Below are positions 36,341 to 45,518 of a stretch of DNA of 64,000 nucleotides, piece by piece (the stretch's first letter is position 1; every line of letters starts with the position of its first letter). The notes beneath the pieces are model-generated. The model saw only the letters and a list, made by a program, of their open reading frames with translations. It was not told the DNA's origin and did not search any database. The stretch spans positions 198,285 through 262,284 of the forward strand of contig JACPYS010000042.1 of the NCBI GenBank assembly GCA_016195915.1, read 5' to 3'. The DNA comes from Betaproteobacteria bacterium (GTDB taxonomy: Bacteria; Pseudomonadota; Gammaproteobacteria; Burkholderiales; SG8-39). Both the position numbers and the translations under genes were made by a program.

Positions 36341-36402
36341 GCACGCGGTCGCGAGATCCGGGTAGTATTCCCGCCATTCGCTTTTCGCCGGGGGGCGTTC
36401 TC

Positions 36403-37009
36403 ATGTTCGGCGTTCGACTCGCGACAATGCTCTCGGGGTTGGTTGTCGCTGCAGGGGTGCAGGCCCAGGCGTATCCGGCGAAACCCGTGCGCTGGATCGT
36501 GCCTTATGCTCCGGGCGGCTTTGCCGACCTTCGCTCGCGCCAGATCGCGGCACGGCTCTCCGAACTGTGGAAACAGCCGGTGGTGGTCGAGAACCGCCCC
36601 GGCGCTGGCGGCAGACCTCCTTGCGGGCCACATCCCGATTATGTTCGAGCTGACTTATGCGGCGCTGCCTTCGGTCAAGGCGGGGCGTGTGCGTCCGCTT
36701 GCGGTCACCACGGTTGCGCGCCTGCCGATGCTGCAGGAGGTGCCGACCTTTGCGGAGTCGGGTTATCCGTCGCTGGTCGCCAGCAACTGGCAGGGTGTGA
36801 TCGCGCCCCGCGCCATGCCGCGCGAGATGGTTTTCGCGCTCAACGCGACCCTCAACCGCGTCCTGGCGATTCCGGAGGTGCGCGATTCGATCCTCGCTCA
36901 GGGCAACGAGGTTGGCGGCGGCGCGCCGGAGGTGTTCACCGATCTGGTGCGTGCCGAGATTCCGCGCTGGGCCGAGGTGGTGAAGACCGCCGGGATCAAG
37001 CCGGAGTGA
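36403..37009 (+). pseudogene. TctC gene with internal deletion and frameshift
   Basis: The 5' part (from ATG 36403) encodes a signal peptide ending [20 protein letters not shown] and [13 protein letters not shown] in one frame. At about 36601-36612 (GGCGCTGGCGG) homology jumps to the middle of the family, [14 protein letters not shown], in another frame, and continues through [11 protein letters not shown] to a proper C-terminus IKPE at 37009. About 110-120 codons are missing and the halves are out of phase, so no functional receptor can be made. Confidence 0.85.
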
Positions 37010-37078
37010 GCGGCCAGTGAAATCCGATCCGGCGAACGAATCAGCGAGCAAGCGCCTGAGGCCCGGCGCCGCTGGCGC

Positions 37079-37735
37079 ATGCTTCGCCTGAAGGGTGTTT
37101 CGAAGCGATTCGGCGCACGGGTGGTGTTCGCCAACGTGGACCTCGCGCTCGATGCCGGGGAGTATGTCGCGATCATCGGCGAATCGGGCGTTGGCAAGTC
37201 CACGTTGCTGAACCTCATGGCCGGTCTCGAGCCGGCCGACGCCGGCAGTATCCTGTTCGAAGAGGTTGAACTCACCCGCCTGCCGGACGATGCGCTGACG
37301 CTGTTGCGTCGCGATCAGTTCGGGTTCGTGTTCCAGGCATTTCACGTGCTCGCGCACCTCAGCCTGGCGCAGAACGTTGCCCTCCCATTGCTGTTGCGCG
37401 GACGGGCGCCGGGCGAATCAGCCGCCCTTGCCGCCGCGGCGCTTGCGGCGGTGGGACTCACCGGCCGTGAAACCAGCATGCCGCGGGAACTCTCCGGCGG
37501 GGAACTGCAGCGCGTCGCCATCGCTCGCGCGCTGATCGGGAAACCGCGCCTGGTGCTCGCCGACGAGCCAACCGGCAATCTCGACCAGGAAAACGCCCGT
37601 CAGGTGCTGGCGCTGCTGCGCGCGCAGGTGAAGCAGCACGGCGCCGCGGGCATCCTGGTGACGCACTCGGAAGCCGCCGCGGCGAGCGCTGACCGGAGAT
37701 ATCGCCTGCGCCCGGAGGGCCTCGCACCCGGATAG
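37079..37735 (+). CDS. LolD/MacB-type ABC ATPase without adjacent permease
   Basis: This 218-residue ATPase has Walker [10 protein letters not shown] (about 35-43), the signature [15 protein letters not shown] and Walker [15 protein letters not shown], a pattern of the LolD/FtsE/MacB group that works with FtsX-like permeases. No such permease is adjacent: upstream is a TctC pseudogene and downstream a kinase. The switch His is in LVTHSE. Its partner must lie elsewhere or be lost. Confidence 0.85.
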   Translation: MLRLKGVSKRFGARVVFANVDLALDAGEYVAIIGESGVGKSTLLNLMAGLEPADAGSILFEEVELTRLPDDALTLLRRDQFGFVFQAFHVLAHLSLAQNVALPLLLRGRAPGESAALAAAALAAVGLTGRETSMPRELSGGELQRVAIARALIGKPRLVLADEPTGNLDQENARQVLALLRAQVKQHGAAGILVTHSEAAAASADRRYRLRPEGLAPG

Positions 37736-37814
37736 GGCCGCACTGCAGCAAGCGCATCAGGCGAAGCTGGAAAACGGTGCGCCAGCGACCCGGCGGAGAT
37801 GTGAGATATGCCCT

Positions 37815-37843
37815 TGTCACATGGGGATGTGACCGCGATAATA
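37815..37843 (+). promoter_or_regulatory. Predicted sigma-70 promoter of the Ser/Thr kinase gene
   Basis: TTGTCA and GATAAT are separated by 17 bp, a near-consensus sigma-70 spacing, and lie about 70 bp upstream of the kinase ATG. Each element matches the consensus at five of six positions. Confidence 0.65.
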
Positions 37844-37914
37844 GCCAGATGTGGAAAAAGCGCGGAAATCTGACGCTCGCGGCCCGTCCGCGGGGCTCAT
37901 TCTAGGAGCATGGC

Positions 37915-40035
37915 ATGGCTGCGCCCGCTGCTGACCTGAAAAAACTCGGTCGCTATGACATCACCGGCGTCCTCGGCAAGGGCGCGATGGGTGTGGTGTA
38001 CGACGCCGTCGACCCCACGCTGCATCGCAGGGTGGCGATCAAGACCATTCTGAAGAGCGCGCTGGACGTGAACACCGCCAAGGAATACTCGATGCGGTTC
38101 AGCCGCGAGGCGCGCGCGGTGGCACGGCTCAACCAGGGCAACATCGTACAGGTGTTCGACTTCGGCGAGGAAGGCGACGTCGCGTACATCGTGATGGAGT
38201 TCATCAAGGGCAAGGAACTCAAGAGTTTCTTTGACGCGAACGACCGCTTCGAGACCAAGGAGGCGGTGCGCATCATGTGCGAGTTGTGCGACGCCCTGAA
38301 TTTCGCGCACGAGGCCGGCATCATTCACCGCGATATCAAGCCCGCGAACGTGATGATCGATACGGAGGGGCGCGTCAAGCTGGCTGACTTTGGCGTGGCG
38401 CGCATCACCGACGCCGACACCGGCGAGAACGAGCGCACGCAGGTCGGCACGATGATCGGCACCCCCGCGTACATGTCGCCGGAGCAGATCACCGGCGGGG
38501 AAGTCGACCGGCGCACGGACATTTTCTCGGCCGGGATCATCCTCTACCAGTTCCTGACCGGCGAGAAGCCGTTTACCGGGCAGGGCGCGTGGACGATCGC
38601 GAAGAAGATCACGCAGGACGATCCGCCGCTTCCGTCGTCGATCAACAAGACGATCTCCCCGCTGTTCGACTCGGTGGTCAACAAGGCGCTGTCGAAAAAG
38701 GTCGAGACGCGCTATCAGACCGCCAAGGATTTGGGTCTCGCGCTCCAGGCCGCGCTCGAGGGCCGCGGCCAGGAAGATACCTCCGACAGGACCGTGGTCG
38801 GCTTTCAGTCGCCTGCGGCAATGGCACCGGCGGCCAAGCCCGCGGCCCGTCAGGACTCGGGAGTCAGCGAGCAGGTCGAACTCGAGTTCTGGAAGGCGAT
38901 CAAGGACGGCAACGACGCGGACGACTTCGAACTCTATGTCGAGAAGTTCCCCAAGGGCATCTATACCGCGCTCGCGAAACGCAAGATCGCGAAGCTGAGG
39001 GGCGTAGAGCCCGAGGAAAGCGAAACAAAGCTCAAGCACGCGCAGGATCAGGAAAAACGCGAGGCCGAGGAGGCCGCAAAGCGCGAGGCCGAGGCCATGG
39101 CCAACCTCGCCGCGGAGCAAGCCAAGGCGGAAGCCGAGCTCGCCGCGCGGGAAGCGGAGTTCCGCAAGCGCGAAGCCGAGGCCGAGGCCAAGCGCGCTGC
39201 CGCTGAAAAGGCGAGGGCGGCGGCCGAGGCCAAGCGTGAAGCGGATCTCAAGGCCAGGGCCGAAGCCGAGGCCAAGTCGAGGCTCGAAGAAATAGAGCGG
39301 GAGAAGAGGGAAGCCGAGGCGGCGCTCGTAAAACGCGAGGCCGAAGCCAAGGCGAAATTCGAAGCGGACCTGGCCAGGCGCGAAGCCGAAGCACGGGCGC
39401 GGCGCGAAGCCGAGGACAGGGCGAGGCAGGAGGCGGAAGAAAAAGCCAGGCACGATGCCGAGGAGAGGGCCAAGCGGGAGGCGGAAGCCAGGGCGAAGGC
39501 CGAAGCGGAAGCCAGGGCCAAGCGCGAGGCGGAGGCCAAGGCGAGGCAGGAGGCGGAAGCCAGGGAGCGGGCCGAGGCGGAAGCCAGGGCCAAACTTGAA
39601 GCCGAAGCACAGGCGATACGCGACGCCGAGTACGCGAAGCGCGAACTCGAGGTGAAGACGCGGGAAGCCGAGGGGCCGCAGAGCAAGACCAAACGCTTGA
39701 TTCCGGTGATCATCGCGGTGGTGATCGCTGTGGCCGGCATCGGCGCGTGGTTTATTTGGGGACCCAAGTCAGGTCCGGATCCCGGGCCGATAATGGAGCT
39801 GGTAAAGAAGACCACCAAGAACAATGCCGATTTGACGAAGGCCAAGCAAGAGCTGGTCGAGGCGAAGAAGGCGGGCGACGCGAACAAGGAACGCGAGCTC
39901 GGGGATAAAATAAAGCAATTTGAGGCGTTGGCCGAAAAATACGCGGCGGAGCTCAAGCCGCTCGAGGAAGAGTTCAATCGCGCGCAAGCGGGGAAGAAAG
40001 CGGCGGAGGCCAAGGCGCCGGAAGCCAAGAAGTAA
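37915..40035 (+). CDS. Membrane Ser/Thr protein kinase with long charged helix
   Basis: This 706-residue protein has an N-terminal Hanks-type kinase (residues about 13-275): [18 protein letters not shown], catalytic [15 protein letters not shown] and [10 protein letters not shown] are intact. A long Ala/Glu/Lys/Arg helix of roughly 215 residues (about 370-587), with repeats such as [13 protein letters not shown], leads to a single membrane span (about 597-617). A second helical segment outside ends in Lys-rich repeats. The helix resembles TolA-like spacers. Kinase activity is well supported; the helix role is inference. A promoter-like pair lies upstream. Confidence 0.9.
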   Translation: MAAPAADLKKLGRYDITGVLGKGAMGVVYDAVDPTLHRRVAIKTILKSALDVNTAKEYSMRFSREARAVARLNQGNIVQVFDFGEEGDVAYIVMEFIKGKELKSFFDANDRFETKEAVRIMCELCDALNFAHEAGIIHRDIKPANVMIDTEGRVKLADFGVARITDADTGENERTQVGTMIGTPAYMSPEQITGGEVDRRTDIFSAGIILYQFLTGEKPFTGQGAWTIAKKITQDDPPLPSSINKTISPLFDSVVNKALSKKVETRYQTAKDLGLALQAALEGRGQEDTSDRTVVGFQSPAAMAPAAKPAARQDSGVSEQVELEFWKAIKDGNDADDFELYVEKFPKGIYTALAKRKIAKLRGVEPEESETKLKHAQDQEKREAEEAAKREAEAMANLAAEQAKAEAELAAREAEFRKREAEAEAKRAAAEKARAAAEAKREADLKARAEAEAKSRLEEIEREKREAEAALVKREAEAKAKFEADLARREAEARARREAEDRARQEAEEKARHDAEERAKREAEARAKAEAEARAKREAEAKARQEAEARERAEAEARAKLEAEAQAIRDAEYAKRELEVKTREAEGPQSKTKRLIPVIIAVVIAVAGIGAWFIWGPKSGPDPGPIMELVKKTTKNNADLTKAKQELVEAKKAGDANKERELGDKIKQFEALAEKYAAELKPLEEEFNRAQAGKKAAEAKAPEAKK

Positions 40036-40063
40036 AGCCTGCGCCGCCAGACGGCTAAACTGG

Positions 40064-41005
40064 CTACGCCACCCGATTGAGCAGCGGCAAGCCTTCCTTC
40101 AAGCGACGGGAGTTGTCGAGCGCCAGTGCCAGGCACCGGTCGAACATCTCCTGCGTCAGCCAGGCCAGATGCGGGGTCGCCACCACGTTGGGCAGTGCGA
40201 GCAGAGGATGGTCCGGACGCAGCGGTTCCTCGCCGAATACGTCGAGCGCTGCGGCGGCAAGACGGCCATCGCGCAAGGCGGCGGCGAGCGCCGTTTCATC
40301 CACCAGCGCGCCGCGCGCCGTGTTGACGAGAATCGCGCCGCGCTTCATCGCGCGGAGCGCTCGGGCGTCGAACAGCGAGTTGGTCTCGGGCGTGAGCGGC
40401 ACGTGCAGGGACACGATATCGCTTTGGGCGAGCAGCTGTTCGAGTCCGACACGCGGGAACGGCGACCCTGTTTTCGCCGTCCGGCTGGCGTAGACGACCT
40501 TCGCGCCGAGTGCCGACAGCCAGGGCGCGAGCATCTGCGGCACCGCGCCGAAGCCCACCAGCCCGACGGTCCTCCCGCCGATCTCGCCGAATCCGTCCTG
40601 CATCGCCCAGCTCTCCGGCCAGCCTCCTTCGCGGCGCACGCTGGCATCGAGTTCGCGCAGCCGCCGCAAGCAGGCGAGCATCAGCAGCAGCGCCATTTCC
40701 GCTACGGCGCGGCTGTTCGCACCCGGCAGATTGCACACTGCGATCTCGCGCGCCTTCGCGGCCTCCAGATCGATGGTGTTCACGCCGGTGCCGATTTTCT
40801 GGATCAGCTTCAGGTTCGGCGCCAACGCGATCTGCGCTGCGCTCACCGGCTTGAGGACGTGCCATAACGTTTCCGCCTCGGCGAGTTCGCGCTCGTAGTC
40901 CGCGTCCTCGCTTTCCGGGCAGACCCGCAGTTGATTCGGCCAGGCGAGCTTGACCGCCTTGTCGATCAGCGCGGGACTGGCATCGAAGCGGAACAGGATC
41001 CGCAC
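40064..41005 (-). CDS. D-2-hydroxyacid dehydrogenase family protein
   Basis: This 313-residue NAD-dependent dehydrogenase has IQKIGTGVNTIDLEAAK (residues about 68-85), a Rossmann motif TVGLVGFGAVPQ (about 145), HVPLTPETNSLF, NTARGALVDE (catalytic Arg) and DVFGEEPL with Glu. TPHLAWLT holds the catalytic His. The Rossmann loop reads G-F-G-A-V, a mild change from G-x-G-x-(I/V)-G. The start is a GTG at 41005, 13 nt behind the enolase-like gene. As the last gene of the pdxH operon it may reduce or oxidise a small hydroxy acid. Confidence 0.88.
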   Translation of the reverse strand: MRILFRFDASPALIDKAVKLAWPNQLRVCPESEDADYERELAEAETLWHVLKPVSAAQIALAPNLKLIQKIGTGVNTIDLEAAKAREIAVCNLPGANSRAVAEMALLLMLACLRRLRELDASVRREGGWPESWAMQDGFGEIGGRTVGLVGFGAVPQMLAPWLSALGAKVVYASRTAKTGSPFPRVGLEQLLAQSDIVSLHVPLTPETNSLFDARALRAMKRGAILVNTARGALVDETALAAALRDGRLAAAALDVFGEEPLRPDHPLLALPNVVATPHLAWLTQEMFDRCLALALDNSRRLKEGLPLLNRVA

Positions 41006-41018
41006 TACGCGTGCTTCC

Positions 41019-42305
41019 TCAACTCATGTATCTCTTGAACAGCCGGCGGGCCGGGTAGGGCAGCGCTCCGGCGCCGAGCGATTCCTCGATGCGCAGACCT
41101 TCGTTCCATTTCGCCATGCGCTCCGAGCGCGAAAAGCTGCCGACCTTGAGCTGGGGCACTCCCCAACCGACCGCGAGATGCACGATCGAGACGTCCTCCG
41201 ATTCACCGGATCGCGCCGAGACGATCGCGCCGAAGCCTGCGGCGCGCGCCGCCTCCACGGCATCCCGGGTCTCGCTCACTGTGCCGGCCTGGTTGGGTTT
41301 GATCAGTACCGTGTTGCAAGCGCCTTGCGCGGCCGCCGCCTTGACGCGCGCCGCGCTGGTGACGAGAAAATCGTCGCCCACCACTTGCACCCTGGCCCCG
41401 ACCCGTTGCGTAAACGCGCGCATCGCGGCCGAGTCGTCTTCGGCGAACGGGTCTTCGATGGACACGATCGGGTAGGCGTCGATCCAGCGCGCGAACATGA
41501 GCGCGAATTGCTCCGCGCCGAGGCTGCGGTTTTCGAGCGCCAGGTGATAGCGACCCCCGTGATAGAGCTGCGTCGCAGCGACGTCGAGCGCGATGGCGAC
41601 ATCCCCGCCGGGCTTGAAGCCTGCGTCTTCGATCGCCCCGACCAATTCCGCGACGCCTTCTTCGTTCGATTTGAACGACGGCCAGTAGCCGCCTTCGTCG
41701 GCGACGCCGCGGAGCGCGCCCTTTTTTGCGAGCCGTGCGCCCGCCGCGTAGTAGACCTCGGCGGTCCATTCGAGCGACTCGGCGAAGCTGCCTGCACCCG
41801 GACAGACCACCAGGTAGTCCTGGATGTCGACGCATTCGCGCGCGTGCGCGCCGCCGCCGTAGATCTGGATTTCCGGCACCGGGAGCGCAATCCGTCTGTC
41901 ACCCGCGAGGTAGCGCCACAACGGCATGCGCGCACAGGCCGCCGCCGCGTGCAGGCATGCGAGCGACACGGCGACGAGCGCGTTTCCTCCGAGGCGGCCC
42001 TTGTCGGGCGTGCCGTCGAGCGCAATCATGGCGTTGTCGACGTCGCGCTGCGCCGCCGCGTCTTTCCCGAGCAGCGCGGTGCGGATCTCGCCGTTCACCG
42101 CCCGCACGGCGTGACGCACGTCGAGGCCCCGCAGAGATTTTCCGCCGTCGCGTTTGTCGCGCGCCTCGCCCGAGCCTGTCGAGGCGCCGGCCGGCGCGAT
42201 GGCACGTCCGATCGCGCCGTCGTCAAGCACGACCTCGGCTTCCACCGTGGGCCGGCCGCGCGAGTCCCACACGCGCCTTGCGCGAATGTCTACGATCGCA
42301 GCCAT
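41019..42305 (-). CDS. Divergent enolase-family protein
   Basis: This 428-residue protein aligns along the whole enolase length: ARRVWDSRGRPTVEAEV, GASTGSGEA, GGNALVAVSLA, DEGGYWP, SIEDPF, GDDFLVT, LIKPNQAGT and KWNEGLRIEE. However, two catalytic-site positions differ from true enolases: QEF at yeast Glu168 reads QDY, and SHRSGE at yeast His373 reads SARSGE. The Lys345 and Glu211 equivalents are kept. It may therefore act on another 2-phospho or carboxylate substrate. It overlaps the APH-fold kinase gene by 16 nt, within an operon that is not glycolytic. Confidence 0.85.
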   Translation of the reverse strand: MAAIVDIRARRVWDSRGRPTVEAEVVLDDGAIGRAIAPAGASTGSGEARDKRDGGKSLRGLDVRHAVRAVNGEIRTALLGKDAAAQRDVDNAMIALDGTPDKGRLGGNALVAVSLACLHAAAACARMPLWRYLAGDRRIALPVPEIQIYGGGAHARECVDIQDYLVVCPGAGSFAESLEWTAEVYYAAGARLAKKGALRGVADEGGYWPSFKSNEEGVAELVGAIEDAGFKPGGDVAIALDVAATQLYHGGRYHLALENRSLGAEQFALMFARWIDAYPIVSIEDPFAEDDSAAMRAFTQRVGARVQVVGDDFLVTSAARVKAAAAQGACNTVLIKPNQAGTVSETRDAVEAARAAGFGAIVSARSGESEDVSIVHLAVGWGVPQLKVGSFSRSERMAKWNEGLRIEESLGAGALPYPARRLFKRYMS

Positions 42306-43303
42306 GCGTCCCGAACCTGTGCCAGTGTCGAAGGCTGCGCCTCGATCAGCCGGGAACCCACTCGTCGCACGCGCGCCTTGTCCGATTCTCCGGTCAGATA
42401 TTCCACCGGAGACTTGCCGTCCACCCGCGCAAGCAGCAGGCCCGGCAACAGGCTGGCAACGCGCGCTTCGAGCGCCGCGCGCGGTTCCCAGTCCGCGCCG
42501 GCAAGATAGCTCGCGGAAAACGCATCGAAGCACGCAAGGAAGGCGTCGCGCGCGGCCGGCACCCACAGGCACTTGAGCAGCAGGTGGTTGAGGCAAAACG
42601 CGGCGTCGAAAGCGGGGTCGCCGTACCAGGCGCATTCGGCGTCGAGGAACACCGGCCCCTGTGGTCCGATGAGCAGGTTCTTGGGGCTCACGTCGCCATG
42701 CACCAGGCAAAGACGCGTCGCTGCGGTGCGCTCCGCCAGCGCGAGCAGCCGCGTGGCGAGCGCGGGGTGTCTGCGCGCCGTCGCGACGAGGTAGGGTTCG
42801 AGGCGGATGGCGTGAAAACCGGCATCGGTCGCGAATCGTCCCGCAATGGCGGAATTTCCCGCGGTGGCAGCGTGAATGCGCGCAAGCCGATCGCCGACCT
42901 CGCTCGCATGGATCTTGTCGGCACGCCCCGCTGCGAGCTCCGTTTTCCACAGCGGATAACGCTCGGGGGCGAGGTACTCCATCGCAAAGAACCCCGTATC
43001 GTCGTGCGCGAGTACGCCCGGCGTTGCACCGGGTATGATGGCGCCAACCGTTTCCATCCACATCCGCTCGTACCGGTTGCGCTCCACCGGCGCTTCCCAC
43101 AGCTGCGCCACGCGCAACCGCGGCAGTGCACGCTTGACGCAGACCGGACCCTGCGCGAGATCGACTTTCCAGATGTCCGATGAGACCCCGCCGGCGAGCG
43201 GCACGGCGCGCGGATGCTCCTTCGCGCCGGCGAGGCCGGCCGCGCGCAGCAATTCGAGGATGGGCGCGAATGCGTCGACATCCGTCCGCGGCCACGCGCT
43301 CAC
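42290..43303 (-). CDS. APH-fold small-molecule kinase
   Basis: This 337-residue protein of the aminoglycoside phosphotransferase/choline-kinase superfamily has an N-lobe with [12 protein letters not shown] and the Lys in VCVKRAL, the catalytic loop [13 protein letters not shown] (Brenner motif H-G-D-x-x-x-x-N) and the metal Asp in [18 protein letters not shown]. The sequence does not match known resistance enzymes; metabolite kinases share this fold. The GTG at 43303 overlaps the pdxH stop (GTGA); longer open frame is discarded. It likely phosphorylates a compound handled by the enolase-like protein next to it (inference). Confidence 0.82.
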   Translation of the reverse strand: MSAWPRTDVDAFAPILELLRAAGLAGAKEHPRAVPLAGGVSSDIWKVDLAQGPVCVKRALPRLRVAQLWEAPVERNRYERMWMETVGAIIPGATPGVLAHDDTGFFAMEYLAPERYPLWKTELAAGRADKIHASEVGDRLARIHAATAGNSAIAGRFATDAGFHAIRLEPYLVATARRHPALATRLLALAERTAATRLCLVHGDVSPKNLLIGPQGPVFLDAECAWYGDPAFDAAFCLNHLLLKCLWVPAARDAFLACFDAFSASYLAGADWEPRAALEARVASLLPGLLLARVDGKSPVEYLTGESDKARVRRVGSRLIEAQPSTLAQVRDAWLRS

Positions 43304-43932
43304 GGCGAGAGGCGCGAGCGCTTCCAGGTGCTGCCCGAGCGGCGGTAATGCAGGCGGTCGTGCAGCCGGTTTTCCCGGCCCTGCCAGAATTCCATCACTT
43401 CGGGGAGCACGCGGTACCCGCCCCAGTGCGGCGGGCGGGGCGGATCCTCTCCGTAACGCGCCTGCATCGCCTCGAGCGCTTTCTCGAGCGTTTCCCGGTC
43501 CGGCACTTCTGCGCTCTGCGAGGAAGCCCAGGCCGAGTGGCGGGCGCCGAGCGGACGGCTCGCAAAATACGCGTCGGATTCCGCTGGATCCACCTTCTCG
43601 ACACGCCCCTCGATGCGCACCTGGCGTTCGAGCTGATGCCATAGGAACAGAAGGCACGCGCGCGGATCGCGCGCCAGCTCCCGTGCCTTGTGGCTTTGAT
43701 AGTTCGTAAAGAACACGAACGCGCCTTTTTCCAGGCCTTTGAGCAGAACGATACGCGCGTCGGGTCGCCCGTCCTCGCCGACCGTGGCGAGCGTCATGGC
43801 GTTGGGCAGCGCCAGTTCGGCATCGAGCGATTGCCTGAACCAGTGTTCGAACTGCACGAGCGGGTCGGCATCGGCATCGGACTCCGCGAGTCCGGCTTGA
43901 ATGTATTCCCTGCGCAGATCGGATATTTTCAT
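43300..43932 (-). CDS. pdxH: Pyridoxamine 5'-phosphate oxidase
   Basis: This 210-residue flavoprotein has all PdxH landmarks: [34 protein letters not shown] (about 43-66), [31 protein letters not shown], the SAWASSQS segment and the C-terminal [12 protein letters not shown] with the FMN/PLP-binding Arg residues. It makes pyridoxal 5'-phosphate from PNP or PMP in the salvage and final biosynthetic step. It heads a four-gene operon whose other members are not B6 genes. Confidence 0.95.
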   Translation of the reverse strand: MKISDLRREYIQAGLAESDADADPLVQFEHWFRQSLDAELALPNAMTLATVGEDGRPDARIVLLKGLEKGAFVFFTNYQSHKARELARDPRACLLFLWHQLERQVRIEGRVEKVDPAESDAYFASRPLGARHSAWASSQSAEVPDRETLEKALEAMQARYGEDPPRPPHWGGYRVLPEVMEFWQGRENRLHDRLHYRRSGSTWKRSRLSP

Positions 43933-43973
43933 GGCAGGCGCAATTCTACCGCCGACGCTAGAATCGGACTCAA

Positions 43974-44938
43974 ATGCAAGGCGTTTTCAATTACACCCAC
44001 GGCATCAGCGCCGTCGATTCCCACCTGTTGCGGCCGATGCAGAGCGCGGTGCACCTGGTAGTCGAAGGCGGCCGTGCCGCGATCATCGACACCGCCTCGA
44101 GCCGTTGCGTGCCGCGGGTGCTCGACGCGCTGGAGGAAAAGGGCGTGCCAGCCGAGGGGGTCGACTGGATCGTGCTGACCCACATCCATCTCGACCACGC
44201 CGGCGGGGCGGGGGAAATTCATGCGCCGCTGTCCGAACGCACGGCTCACGGTGCATGCTCTCGGCAAGCGCCACATGGCAAATCCCGCCCGGCTGGTCGA
44301 GGGGACCATTGCCGTCTATGGCGCGGCGGTGACCCGCCGCATGTACGGCGAGGTGTCGCCGGTACCGGCGCAGCGCATCGTCACCGCGGTGGACGGAAGT
44401 TCGATCCGGCTCGCAGGGCGCGAACTGAGTTTTCATGATTCCCCCGGCCACGCGCGCCATCACGTCGTGGTGCGCGACTCTTCGAGCGGCCATATCTTCG
44501 CCGGCGACACCTTCGGGCTGTCGTACCGCGAACTCGACCGCGACGGCCGCCAGTTCGTGTTTCCGACCACCACTCCGGTGCATTTCGATCCGCCATCGCT
44601 GCACCGCTCGATCGACCGGATGCTCGCGCTCGAGCCGAAAGCCATATACGTCATGCACTTCGGCAGAGTAGACGCCCCGCAGCGCGTGGCAGCGGACCTG
44701 CACCGGCTGATCGACGAGCATGTCCGGATCGCGCTCGAGCATCGCGCCGCGGGTGCCGCGCGCCGCGAGTGCCGCGCGCCGCGAGCGCATCGAGCAGGCG
44801 TTGCGCTTGTTGCTGCTGCAGGAAGCGCGCCGCAAGCACTGGCCGCTCTCGCGGGAACGCCTGCTGGAGCTTTTCAGAGCGGATATCGAGCTCAATGCCC
44901 AGGGCCTCGGCGTCTGGCTCGACGTGAATCCAGGGTGA
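43974..44938 (+). pseudogene. Metallo-beta-lactamase-fold hydrolase, two frameshifts
   Basis: The N-terminal part encodes HLLRPMQSAVHLVVEGG and the zinc motif THIHLDHAGGAGE. At about 44209-44217 (GGGGGAAA run) homology passes to the next frame: MRRCPNARLTVHALGKRHM, FHDSPGHARHH, FAGDTFGLSYRE, VMHFGRVDAPQ. At 44754-44785 a 16-bp unit (TGCCGCGCGCCGCGAG) is directly doubled, and the true C-terminus (LLLLQEARRKHWPLS...GVWLDVNPG) continues in the third frame to 44938. Removing one 16-bp unit exactly restores the frame there. As sequenced, the gene cannot give a full protein. Confidence 0.85.
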
Positions 44939-45147
44939 AGGACCGTTGCGCCACCGTCGCGGATGGTGAAAAAATTTTCATTTTCGCTCTCATAGACGTT
45001 GACATGCAGAGCGAGATTCGGCATCTTGCGGGTTCCGCTGCAATGATGGCGGCCCGATGTAAACGAAGTAAACAACCGAAGCAAATAACGCAGGCGTACG
45101 AAACGATCGATCCGGAACCCCTAGGCAAGTTCAGAGGAGAATTGAAG

Positions 45148-45456
45148 ATGGCGAAGAAAAAAGCCGCGAAGAAACCCGCAGCGAAGAAGAAGTCTGCCGC
45201 AAAGCGCAAGCCGAACGCAGCATTCATGAAGCCCATGACACCGAGCGCGGCTCTCGGCGCGGTGATCGGCGCGAATGCAATGCCGCGTACCGAAGTCACC
45301 AAGAAGATCTGGGCCTATATCAAGAAGAATGGTCTGCAGGACAAGAAGAACCGCCGCATGATCAATGCCGACGACAAGCTGAAAGTGGTATTCGGCGGCA
45401 AGGCGCAGGTGTCGATGTTCGAGATGACCAAGCTGGTCAGCAAGCACCTCAAGTAA
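45148..45456 (+). CDS. SWIB/MDM2-domain protein
   Basis: This 102-residue basic protein has an N-terminal Lys/Ala tail (MAKKKAAKKPAAKKKSAAKR) like histone H1 tails. A SWIB domain follows (about 30-100: PMTPSAALGAVIGANAMPRTEV, KKIWAYIKKNGLQDKKNRRMINAD, FEMTKLVSKHL). Bacterial SWIB proteins are thought to bind DNA or chromatin-like nucleoid; function is not well established. The ATG at 45148 has AGAGGAGA upstream. A strong terminator follows. An apparent fusion to the upstream hydrolase frame is an artefact of the frameshift there. Confidence 0.88.
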   Translation: MAKKKAAKKPAAKKKSAAKRKPNAAFMKPMTPSAALGAVIGANAMPRTEVTKKIWAYIKKNGLQDKKNRRMINADDKLKVVFGGKAQVSMFEMTKLVSKHLK

Positions 45457-45464
45457 CCGCCCTG

Positions 45465-45498
45465 GCTGCCGGGGGGCGTTCGGCCTCCGGCAGCTTTT
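45465..45498 (+). terminator. Rho-independent terminator after the SWIB gene
   Basis: GCTGCCGG pairs with CCGGCAGC, extended by further G-C pairs inward, around a GCGTTCGG-type loop, and is followed by TTTT. It begins 8 bp after the SWIB stop and also separates this gene from the convergent diguanylate cyclase. Confidence 0.8.
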
Positions 45499-45518
45499 CC
45501 CCTCGCAAGCTTGCCGCT

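Noticed and set aside
41019-43295. Apparent 758-residue fusion of an N-terminal domain with the enolase-like protein
   Set aside because: The N-terminal part is an out-of-frame reading of the APH-fold kinase gene; the enolase N-terminus starts at its own ATG.
42290-43303. Aminoglycoside resistance gene
   Set aside because: Only the general APH kinase fold is seen; the sequence and its operon with pdxH and an enolase homologue point to metabolism.
44221-45456. Apparent fusion of a metallo-beta-lactamase with the SWIB protein
   Set aside because: The frame is joined only because of the 16-bp duplication; the hydrolase C-terminus lies in another frame and SWIB has its own ribosome-binding site and ATG.
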